Below are positions 1-5,362 of a stretch of DNA of 5,850 nt, piece after piece. Where the stretch lies: assembly GCA_016927175.1 (NCBI GenBank), contig JAFGNC010000174.1, positions 1-5,850 on the forward strand, read 5' to 3'. This DNA is from Gammaproteobacteria bacterium. Lineage in GTDB: Bacteria; Pseudomonadota; Gammaproteobacteria; Steroidobacterales; Rariloculaceae. Below the pieces are notes generated by a model. The model was not told the origin of the DNA, searched no databases, and saw only the letters and a list, made by a program, of their open reading frames with translations. A program made the position numbers and the translations under genes. Numbering within the stretch: position 1 is the stretch's first letter; every line of letters begins with the position of its first letter.

Positions 1-357
1 GAGCAGGTGGTCGGTCACGACCGGCCCGCCGTGCCCGTGCAGCTCTACGACGTCTTCACCGGTATAGGAATGGGGCGCCGGAAAAAACAGCAGCAGGCCG
101 CGGTCGATGACGGTGCCGTCCGCGCCGCGGAAAGCGCAGAGCTCCGCGTAGCGCGGCCGCGGCTCGATGCCGGTCAACCGCCTCGCAATGTCGGCCGCGC
201 GGTCACCGGACAGACGCACGATGGCGACGGCCGCCTTGCCGGGCGCGGTCGCGAGCGCGGCGATCGTGTCGGCGGCGCCGGGCGCGGGAGCGGGGTCGCG
301 GGAGAACGTCTGCTCGCCGGTCAGCTTTCCCGGGCGACGACTTTGTTGATGCGCCAT
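1..357 (-). CDS. mnmE: tRNA uridine-5-carboxymethylaminomethyl modification GTPase MnmE (TrmE), N-terminal part, cut by the left edge
   Basis: MnmE works with MnmG to modify the wobble uridine (U34) of certain tRNAs, using a folate one-carbon donor and GTP hydrolysis. Only 119 codons are in the window. They cover most of the N-terminal folate-binding domain; the helical and GTPase domains lie beyond the edge. Recognisable segments are DTIAALATAPG (residues 30-40), AIVRLSG (45-51) and SYTGEDVVELHGHGGP (97-112), the last nearly identical to the family motif. The usual glycine-rich GRGGVGI stretch reads GKAAVAI here (40-46). The only ATG, GTG or TTG in frame ahead of the conserved core is the ATG at 357-355. 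It lies inside the end of yidC (37-nt overlap) and lacks a clear Shine-Dalgarno sequence. It adds about 25 residues before the usual start of the family. A non-standard start nearer the yidC stop, such as the CTG at 324-322, is possible. The family call is secure; the start is not. Confidence 0.9.
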   Translation of the reverse strand, partial: MAHQQSRRPGKLTGEQTFSRDPAPAPGAADTIAALATAPGKAAVAIVRLSGDRAADIARRLTGIEPRPRYAELCAFRGADGTVIDRGLLLFFPAPHSYTGEDVVELHGHGGPVVTDHLL

Positions 358-1979
358 TGCTGCAGTATCGACAGCACGGTGTTCGTCAGCCAGTACAGCA
401 CCAGGCCGGCCGGGAACAGCGCGAACATCGCGGTGAACACGATGGGCATGATCTGCATGATGCGCGCCTGCATCGGATCCGGCGGGGCCGGATTCAGCCG
501 CGTCTGGAAGAACATCGCCGCGCCCATCAGCAGCGGCAGCACGAAGAACGGATCCCGCGACGACAGGTCGTCGATCCACAGGATGAACGGCGCCTGCCGC
601 ATCTCGACGCTCTCGATCAGGACCCAGTAGAACGCGAAGAAGAACGGCATCTGCACCAGGATCGGCAAACAGCCCGCGGCAGGATTCACCTTCTCCTTGC
701 GGTACATTTCCATCATCGCCCGGCTCAGCGCCTGGCGGTCGTCCTTGTAGCGCTCCTGCAGAGCCTTCATGCGCGGGGCGAGCTTGCGCATTTTGGCCAT
801 CGAGCGGCCGCTGGTCTGCGTCAGCTTGTAGAAGGCGAGCTTGATCAGCATCGTCACGATCACGATGGCCCAGCCCCAGTTGCCGACCAGATCGTGCACG
901 TGCGACAGCACCCAGAACAGCGGCTGGGCCAGAATCGTCAGCACGCCGTAATCGACCGTCAGCTCGAGCCCGTCCGCCGTCGCTTCGAGCTCCTCCTGCA
1001 GCTTGGGACCGACGAACAGCGTGTACGGGAAGCTCTCGCCCGCGCCCGGCTCGACGGTCAGCACCGGGCCTACGGCGGTCAGCACGTACTCGTCGCCGCG
1101 AGTCGTGGCCTGATAACGCACCTGCTGGTCGGGCGGCGGCACGGCAGCCGCCAGGAAGTGATGCTGAATGCCGGCCAACCAGCCGCCCTGCAGGGTCTGC
1201 GTGACCGGCTCGTCGCGCAGGTCCTCGACGTCGAGCTTCTCGTACTGGTCGCCGTCGTACAGGACGGGACCCGCAAACGAATAGGTCTCGACGGACATGT
1301 AAGAGCGCTCGGGCGGATGGTGCGCCCTCAGCATCTGCGCGTAGGAAGCGCCGCGCCAAGGCATGCCGCTGTCGTTCCGAAGCTGCATGTCGAGATCGAT
1401 TCGATAGTCGCCGCGGCGGAAGGTGTAAGTCTTGTACGCCGAGAGCCCGTCGCCGCCGGCCCACTCGAGCCGCACGACGAGCTCGTCCTGGCCCTCGGCC
1501 AGCTCGTAGGTCGTCTGGTCGGCGCGGAACGTGGCCAGGTGATTCGGCTCGGGACCCTCGCCGGCGCCGCGCAGGCCGGTCTGAAAAATCCATCTGTCGG
1601 CCGCGGTGTAATCGAGCAGCCGGACCGGCTCGTCGGGGCGGTGCTTCTCGACCGGGTAGTCGAGCAGGTCCGCGCGGACCAGATCGCCGCCCTCGGGTGC
1701 GATCCACACGTCCAGCACGTCGGTGCGCACGCGGATCGGGTCGCTCGGCGCTTCGGCCGGCGCCTCGGCCTCGACGGCGACGGCATCGGGCGGCGCCGCA
1801 TCGTCGGCGATGTCGGGTAGTGCGTCGTCCTCTTCGGGCACGGCCGGGGACGGAGGCGCTTCGACGGTTGCAGCGGGAGTCTCGACCGGGGCCGGCGCGC
1901 GGTCTGCAAGCCAGGCGCTGTAGTTCAGCCACAGCATGGCCACGAGGCCGAGCCACAGGAACAGGCGCGTGTTATCCAT
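321..1979 (-). CDS. yidC: Membrane protein insertase YidC (Oxa1 family), Gram-negative type
   Basis: YidC inserts and folds inner-membrane proteins, alone or with SecYEG. The 552 residues are close to the E. coli length (548). An N-terminal membrane anchor spans about residues 5-24. A Pro/Ala/acidic linker follows (about 27-80), then the large periplasmic beta domain (about 82-330). The Oxa1 core starts near 345 with membrane segments at about 345-385, 436-458, 478-495 and 508-530. Family landmarks are SMAKMRKLAPRMKALQERY (393-411), EKVNPAAGCLPILVQMPFF (429-447), SVEMRQAPF (457-465) and FPAGLVLYWLTN (522-533). The groove position that is Arg366 in E. coli is Lys380 here, as I recall for Pseudomonas. 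The C-terminal tail is short. The ATG overlaps the end of rnpA by 8 nt and has a GGAG 10 nt upstream (1993-1990), which suggests translational coupling. The gene that usually sits between them, yidD, is absent. Confidence 0.97.
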   Translation of the reverse strand: MDNTRLFLWLGLVAMLWLNYSAWLADRAPAPVETPAATVEAPPSPAVPEEDDALPDIADDAAPPDAVAVEAEAPAEAPSDPIRVRTDVLDVWIAPEGGDLVRADLLDYPVEKHRPDEPVRLLDYTAADRWIFQTGLRGAGEGPEPNHLATFRADQTTYELAEGQDELVVRLEWAGGDGLSAYKTYTFRRGDYRIDLDMQLRNDSGMPWRGASYAQMLRAHHPPERSYMSVETYSFAGPVLYDGDQYEKLDVEDLRDEPVTQTLQGGWLAGIQHHFLAAAVPPPDQQVRYQATTRGDEYVLTAVGPVLTVEPGAGESFPYTLFVGPKLQEELEATADGLELTVDYGVLTILAQPLFWVLSHVHDLVGNWGWAIVIVTMLIKLAFYKLTQTSGRSMAKMRKLAPRMKALQERYKDDRQALSRAMMEMYRKEKVNPAAGCLPILVQMPFFFAFYWVLIESVEMRQAPFILWIDDLSSRDPFFVLPLLMGAAMFFQTRLNPAPPDPMQARIMQIMPIVFTAMFALFPAGLVLYWLTNTVLSILQQWRINKVVARES

Positions 1980-2343
1980 TGCGGCGAGACTCCGCGCGCC
2001 TCGCGAGATGGGCGAAGTGTCTATCGAGACTCGATCGAATAACGTCGGCCGTGGCGCGCGCGGCAGCCGGTCGGGCCATGACGACGAAGTCCCACGCCGG
2101 AAGGTTCGGCTGCTGGCGGAAAGATTCGCGCGCGATACGTTTCAGTCGGTTTCTGTCCACTGCCCGCTTGGCGGCCTTGCGTGAAATAGCCAGTCCCAGC
2201 CGCGACACCTCCGCGGCGTTCGGTCGGGCCAGAATCGTGAAAAGACTGTCGGAGGATCGTACCGGATCGGCGAAGACACGGCCGAACTCTTTCGAAGCGT
2301 GGAGGCGTCTGTGCGGCGGGAACCCTGCTTGCGGGCGTGTCAA
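1972..2343 (-). CDS. rnpA: Ribonuclease P protein component
   Basis: RnpA is the small basic protein that pairs with the catalytic RNase P RNA to remove the 5' leader from pre-tRNAs. At 123 residues the length is normal. The N-terminal core reads FPPHRRLHASKEFGRVF (8-24), matching the E. coli FPRELRLLTPSQF region. The family's RNR signature is present in DRNRLKRIARESFR (63-76), followed by LPAWDFVVMARP (81-92). The proposed start is a TTG at 2343-2341, 16 nt after the rpmH stop. It is the only ATG, GTG or TTG in frame between the last upstream stop (inside rpmH) and the conserved core. No good Shine-Dalgarno sequence is visible, so translation may be coupled to rpmH. The last codons overlap the yidC start (AATGGATAAC holds both the rnpA TAA and the yidC ATG). 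The gene has no promoter of its own that I can see. Confidence 0.95.
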   Translation of the reverse strand: MTRPQAGFPPHRRLHASKEFGRVFADPVRSSDSLFTILARPNAAEVSRLGLAISRKAAKRAVDRNRLKRIARESFRQQPNLPAWDFVVMARPAAARATADVIRSSLDRHFAHLARRAESRRNG

Positions 2344-2359
2344 CGTTGCCCGGCGGCCG

Positions 2360-2497
2360 TCAGGACGGTGCCAGCCGCGCGCGTCCTTTCGCCCGGCGGC
2401 GGTTCAGCACCGCGCGGCCTTCGCGAGTCTTCATGCGGGCGCGGAATCCGTGCGTACGCTTGCGGCGCAGCTTGCTCGGTTGAAAGGTTCTTTTCAT
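2360..2497 (-). CDS. rpmH: 50S ribosomal protein L34
   Basis: L34 is a very small, arginine-rich protein of the large ribosomal subunit. The 45 residues begin MKRTFQPSKLRRKRTHGFRA and continue through RMKTREGRAVLNRRRAKGR to end in RLAPS. That is the full family pattern, and the length matches E. coli (46). The gene starts with ATG at 2497-2495 and ends with TGA at 2362-2360. It is the first gene of the leftward group rpmH-rnpA-yidC-mnmE, about 65 nt downstream of the predicted transcription start from the promoter at 2569-2597. The stretch before the ATG has only a weak purine run (GAGAG, about 14 nt upstream). Next to rnpA and opposite dnaA is the classic position of rpmH. Confidence 0.97.
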   Translation of the reverse strand: MKRTFQPSKLRRKRTHGFRARMKTREGRAVLNRRRAKGRARLAPS

Positions 2498-2568
2498 GGC
2501 GCGTGCGGCTCTCGTTCAGCGAAAAATGTAGCCCAAACAAGGGGATAGGAGTGCGAGGGAAACGCGAA

Positions 2569-2597
2569 ACTTTACGCGGCCGCGTGGGCAGTGTCAA
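2569..2597 (-). promoter_or_regulatory. Sigma70-type promoter for the rpmH-rnpA-yidC-mnmE operon
   Basis: On the minus strand a perfect -35 hexamer TTGACA (2597-2592) is followed after exactly 17 nt by TAAAGT (2574-2569), which matches four of the six -10 consensus bases. Transcription would start near 2562, giving a 5' leader of about 65 nt before rpmH. A 12-bp perfect palindrome, ACGCGGCCGCGT (2574-2585), covers the -10-proximal part of the spacer. Highly expressed rpmH operons usually have such a promoter; its activity here is inferred. Confidence 0.7.
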
Positions 2598-2619
2598 TAG
2601 GCGGCGGCCGCTGCATCGC

Positions 2620-2628
2620 TGTGGATAA
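2620..2628 (-). promoter_or_regulatory. Consensus DnaA box (TTATCCACA)
   Basis: The plus strand reads TGTGGATAA, so the minus strand is the exact high-affinity DnaA box TTATCCACA. It is the only perfect copy I see in the window. It lies 75 nt ahead of dnaA and 22 nt upstream of the -35 of the rpmH promoter. That placement fits DnaA autoregulation, an effect on rpmH transcription, or part of the origin. Confidence 0.8.
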
Positions 2629-2702
2629 CTCTGGTCGGGCGTATTAGACTCGCTGTTCCCGCGGGCCTCGCCCTCCTCAGTCAACACGCTCCCATATTTC
2701 AC

Positions 2703-4046
2703 GTGTCAGATAATCCGGCGACGCTTCTATCCCTGTGGAAACAGTGCGTTGTAGCTCTGGAATCCGGCCTTTCGGACCAGCAGCTGAACACCTGGATCCG
2801 ACCGCTGCAGCCGGTCGAGGACGGCGACGCCGTGAAGCTGCTGGCGCCCAATCGTTTCGTCGTGGACTGGGTGCAGGCGCATTGCCTCGAGCAGATTCGC
2901 AACTGGTGGACCGAGCATGCGGGCGCGGCGAACGTCGTGCTCGAGGTCGGGAGCAGGAAACGGCCCGTCGCCGCCGTGCCGGCCGCGGCCGAGCCGGTCG
3001 AGGCGAGACCGGCGCCGCATGCCCTCGGGAGCCGGCTCAACGCGGCTTTCACGTTCGACAGCTTCGTCGAGGGCAAGAGCAATCAGCTGGCGCGGGCGGC
3101 CGCGTTGCAGGTCGGGCAGAACCCGGGCACCGCTTACAACCCGCTGTTCATCTACGGCGGCGTCGGATTGGGCAAGACGCACCTGATGCACGCGATCGGC
3201 AACGTGATCCTGCAGCGGGACGCCGGAGCGAAGGTCGCGTACATCCACTCGGAGCGCTTCGTCGGCGACATGGTGCGGGGCCTTCAGCACAACACGATCG
3301 CCGACTTCAAGCGGACGTATCGCTCGCTCGACGCGCTGCTGATCGACGATATCCAGTTCTTCGCGGGCAAGGAGCGCTCTCAGGAAGAGTTCTTCCATAC
3401 TTTCAATGCCTTGCTGGAAGGTCAGCGCCAGATCGTGCTGACGTGCGACCGCTATCCGAAGGAGGTATCGGGGCTCGAGGAGCGGCTCAAATCCCGTTTC
3501 GGCTGGGGCCTGACCGTGGCCATCGAGCCGCCGGAGCTCGAGACCAGCGTCGCGATCCTGATGAGCAAGGCGGCCGCGGAGATGGAAGCGCTTCCGGAGG
3601 AAGTCGCGTTTTTCATCGCTCAGCGGATCCGGTCGAACGTCCGCGAGCTCGAAGGGGCATTGCGCCGGGTCATCGCCAACGCACGCTTTACCGGGCAGCC
3701 GATCACGCTCGAGTTCGCGAAGGAGGCGCTGCGGGACCTGCTGGCGCTGCAGGACAAGCTCGTCACGGTCGAGAACATCCAGAAGACCGTCGCAGGATAT
3801 TTCAAGATCCGCGTCTCGGATCTGTTGTCGAAACGGCGCAGCCGCTCGATTGCGCGGCCGAGACAGATCGCGATGGCCCTGGCGAAGGAGCTGACGACAC
3901 ACAGCCTGCCGGAGATCGGGGACGCTTTCGGCGGCCGCGACCACACGACGGTGCTGCACGCGTGCCGGCGCGTCAAGGAGTTGCGGGACACGGAGACGCG
4001 AGTCTCGGAGGACTACAACAACCTGTTGAGGACCCTGACGAGTTGA
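2703..4046 (+). CDS. dnaA: Chromosomal replication initiator protein DnaA
   Basis: DnaA binds DnaA boxes, oligomerises with ATP, melts oriC and helps load DnaB. The 447 residues hold all four domains. Domain I (about 1-84) contains SLWKQC and TWIRPLQ. A short Pro/Ala-rich linker follows (about 85-114). The AAA+ domain has Walker A GGVGLGKTH (152-160), Walker B LLIDDIQFF (212-220), sensor 1 Asp249, the box VII arginines 261 and 265 (E. coli 281 and 285) and sensor 2 Arg314 in SNVRELEGAL. Domain IV has SKRRSRSIARPRQIAMALAKE and the helix-turn-helix signature GGRDHTTVLHACR (410-422). Shared landmarks from the AAA+ domain onward sit 20 positions earlier than in E. coli (467 aa), mainly because the linker is shorter. 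Two changes stand out: Cys248 where Ser is usual, and Ser282 in ELETS where ELETR is usual. The start is the GTG at 2703; no ATG or strong Shine-Dalgarno sequence lies upstream. It probably leads a dnaA-dnaN-recF group. Confidence 0.98.
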   Translation: MSDNPATLLSLWKQCVVALESGLSDQQLNTWIRPLQPVEDGDAVKLLAPNRFVVDWVQAHCLEQIRNWWTEHAGAANVVLEVGSRKRPVAAVPAAAEPVEARPAPHALGSRLNAAFTFDSFVEGKSNQLARAAALQVGQNPGTAYNPLFIYGGVGLGKTHLMHAIGNVILQRDAGAKVAYIHSERFVGDMVRGLQHNTIADFKRTYRSLDALLIDDIQFFAGKERSQEEFFHTFNALLEGQRQIVLTCDRYPKEVSGLEERLKSRFGWGLTVAIEPPELETSVAILMSKAAAEMEALPEEVAFFIAQRIRSNVRELEGALRRVIANARFTGQPITLEFAKEALRDLLALQDKLVTVENIQKTVAGYFKIRVSDLLSKRRSRSIARPRQIAMALAKELTTHSLPEIGDAFGGRDHTTVLHACRRVKELRDTETRVSEDYNNLLRTLTS

Positions 4047-4058
4047 ATGGGCAGAACA

Positions 4059-4067
4059 TGTTGATAA
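4059..4067 (-). promoter_or_regulatory. Near-consensus DnaA box (TTATCAACA)
   Basis: The plus strand reads TGTTGATAA, whose complement TTATCAACA differs from the DnaA consensus TTATCCACA at one position. It lies 13 nt after the dnaA stop, at the left end of the candidate origin. Binding is inferred from sequence alone. Confidence 0.55.
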
Positions 4068-4082
4068 CTCGCCGGGCGGATT

Positions 4083-4104
4083 TCGTCCACAGGTCGGCCA
4101 CAGG
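4083..4104 (+). repeat. Tandem 11-bp direct repeat with DnaA-box-like cores
   Basis: Two adjacent 11-mers, TCGTCCACAGG (4083-4093) and TCGGCCACAGG (4094-4104), differ at one base. Each carries the CCACA half of the DnaA box on the same strand, in phase at about one helical turn. Against TTATCCACA the first has two mismatches and the second three. They may be low-affinity DnaA sites. Chance is possible for a repeat this short. Confidence 0.5.
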
Positions 4105-4170
4105 GAGGGGATGGCTTGTGCACGGCGGTGTCACGAACGCATGCTATTGATAATAAAAGAAATATAGCGG

Positions 4171-4205
4171 TTGCTAAGCGTCAACGCAGCGCTTAATCGC
4201 AGCAA
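4171..4205. repeat. Imperfect inverted repeat between the AT-rich blocks
   Basis: TAAGCG (4175-4180) pairs exactly with CGCTTA (4190-4195) across a 9-nt loop. The outer arms TTGC (4171-4174) and GCAA (4202-4205) also pair, with an unpaired stretch of about six bases on the right side. It sits between the two most AT-rich blocks of the gap and 31 nt before dnaN. There is no following T-run, so it does not look like an intrinsic terminator. It could be a leader hairpin or a protein site. Confidence 0.45.
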
Positions 4206-4236
4206 TATGGGTATATAAAAAGCAGGTAGATAAGAA

Positions 4237-5334
4237 ATGAAGTTCAGCGCAACCCGGGAGACTGTTCTGAAGCCGCTTCAGGCCGTGATCGGCGTCGTGG
4301 AGCGTCGGCAGACGATGCCGATCCTGAGCAACGTGCTACTGGTCGTCAAAGACGGGGCGTTGAGCGTGACGGCGACGGACCTCGAAGTCGAGCTCGTGGC
4401 CGACGCGGCCGTGGACGAGGGCGACGCCGGCGAGATCACCGTGCCGGGCCGGAAGCTGCACGATATTTTCCGGGCGCTGCCGGACGGGTCCAAGGTCGAC
4501 GTCAGCCTCAGCGGCGACCGGATGACGGTCAAGGCCGGACGGAGCCGCTTCACGCTGTCGACGCTGCGCGCGGCGGACTTTCCGACCATCGAGGACGTGG
4601 CGGCGCAGCAGACGCTCGAGCTGGACGCCGGCGTGCTCCGGCAGCTGATCGACAAGACGCATTTCTCGATGGCGCAGCAGGATGTGCGCTACTACCTGAA
4701 CGGGCTGTTGCTCGAGACGGACGGGCAACAGCTGCGCGCGGTCGCGACCGACGGGCATCGTCTGGCGCTGGCGGAGGTCGCGCTCGACAAGCCGGCCGCC
4801 CGCAGCGAGCAGCTGATCGTGCCGCGCAAAGGCGTCCTCGAGCTGAACCGGCTGTTGACCGGCGACGGCACGGTCGAGCTCGTGCTCGGATCGAACCACG
4901 TTCGCGCGCGCGTCGATGGGTTGCGGTTGACGTCGAAGCTGATCGATGGCCGTTTCCCGGACTATGGGCGGGTGATTCCGGCGGAGCCGCCCAACGTGCT
5001 GATGGCGGACCGGGACCTGCTGAGGCAGGCCCTGCAGCGCGCGGCGATCCTGTCGAATGAGAAATACCGCGGCGTTCGGCTCCAGCTGCAGGAGAACAGC
5101 GTGACCATTCAGGCCAACAATCCGGAGCAGGAAGAGGCCGAAGAGACGGTGGAGCTCGAGTACGCCGGCGACGAAATGGAAATCGGCTTCAACGTGAACT
5201 ACCTGCTCGACGCGCTCGGCGCGATCGATGGCGAGCAGGTCCGGATCGGCGTCACGGACGGCAATTCGAGTTGCTTGATCACGGAAGCGGATGCGAGCAG
5301 CGTCAAGTTCGTCGTGATGCCGATGCGGCTGTAG
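4237..5334 (+). CDS. dnaN: DNA polymerase III sliding clamp (beta subunit)
   Basis: DnaN forms a dimeric ring around DNA that tethers DNA polymerase III and recruits many replication and repair proteins. The 365 residues match the family (366 in E. coli) and hold three similar domains of about 120 residues each. Landmarks are MKFSATRETVLKPLQAVIGV at the start, RQTMPILSNVLL (24-35), RYYLNGLLLE (151-160), ATDGHRLALAE (170-180), DGRFPDYGRVIP (237-248) and the C-terminal VVMPMRL (359-365). The last of these contributes to the partner-binding pocket. The ATG is preceded by AGG 10 nt upstream (4224-4226), a weak ribosome site. The gene follows dnaA after the candidate origin and precedes recF by 28 nt. 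Nothing in it looks damaged or unusual. Confidence 0.98.
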   Translation: MKFSATRETVLKPLQAVIGVVERRQTMPILSNVLLVVKDGALSVTATDLEVELVADAAVDEGDAGEITVPGRKLHDIFRALPDGSKVDVSLSGDRMTVKAGRSRFTLSTLRAADFPTIEDVAAQQTLELDAGVLRQLIDKTHFSMAQQDVRYYLNGLLLETDGQQLRAVATDGHRLALAEVALDKPAARSEQLIVPRKGVLELNRLLTGDGTVELVLGSNHVRARVDGLRLTSKLIDGRFPDYGRVIPAEPPNVLMADRDLLRQALQRAAILSNEKYRGVRLQLQENSVTIQANNPEQEEAEETVELEYAGDEMEIGFNVNYLLDALGAIDGEQVRIGVTDGNSSCLITEADASSVKFVVMPMRL

Positions 5335-5351
5335 CACGTCGCGCCGCCCGT

Positions 5352-5355
5352 GAGG
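5352..5355 (+). promoter_or_regulatory. Shine-Dalgarno sequence for recF
   Basis: GAGG, 7 nt before the GTG at 5363, is well placed and is the best ribosome site in the window. It supports the GTG as the recF start. Another GTG at 5350 is in a different frame. Confidence 0.65.
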
Positions 5356-5362
5356 TAGCTGC

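Larger units (their letters stand above)
2498..2702. promoter_or_regulatory. Divergent rpmH / dnaA intergenic region
   Basis: This 205-nt gap separates the leftward and rightward gene groups. For the minus strand it holds a strong-looking sigma70 promoter (2569-2597). It also holds one perfect DnaA box (2620-2628) about 75 nt ahead of the dnaA start. I found no convincing promoter for dnaA; a weak -10-like TATTAG at 2642-2647 lacks a matching -35. The region is GC-rich apart from short patches, so it makes a poor unwinding element by itself. In Pseudomonas this gap is part of the origin, so an origin role here cannot be excluded. Confidence 0.7.
4047..4236. other. Candidate replication origin (oriC) in the dnaA-dnaN gap
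   Basis: This 190-nt gap contrasts with its GC-rich surroundings. By hand count 64 of the 100 bases in 4141-4240 are A or T, with about 73% in 4141-4170 and 70% in 4201-4240, so it could be a DNA unwinding element. The left part carries a one-mismatch DnaA box (4059-4067) and a tandem repeat with CCACA cores (4083-4104). Weaker box-like sites, each with two mismatches, lie at 4145-4153 and 4225-4233. An inverted repeat lies at 4171-4205. A -10-like TATATA/TATAAA at 4212-4219 could serve dnaN, but I see no matching -35. The dnaA-dnaN gap is an established origin site in many bacteria. No perfect DnaA box lies inside this gap, so the call is moderate. Confidence 0.5.

Noticed and set aside
357..1820. 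A long plus-strand open frame (487 codons) antisense to yidC
   Set aside because: It is rich in Arg, His, Gln and Val with no recognisable domain, and yidC on the other strand is clear. GC-rich genes commonly leave such open shadow frames.
2340..2702. A 120-codon minus frame covering the dnaA upstream gap and rpmH
   Set aside because: It overlaps the convincing rpmH gene in another frame, crosses the promoter region and has no family features.
2734..2742. DnaA-box-like TGTGGAAAC at the start of dnaA
   Set aside because: Two mismatches to the consensus and located within conserved coding sequence (the LWKQC codons), so the match is explained by the protein.
153..3938. Repeated GCGGCCGC octamers (153, 2576, 2604, 3096, 3570, 3931)
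   Set aside because: Most lie in coding sequence at Ala/Gly/Arg codons and are expected from the base composition; no regular spacing.
2727..4150. Long open frames in other frames across dnaA, including a 471-codon plus frame and a 410-codon minus frame
   Set aside because: Low-complexity Arg/Ala/Gly-rich translations without domains; dnaA accounts for the sequence fully.
4047..4236. Intrinsic terminator after dnaA
   Set aside because: The only hairpin-like element (4171-4205) lacks a following T-run and has an uneven stem.
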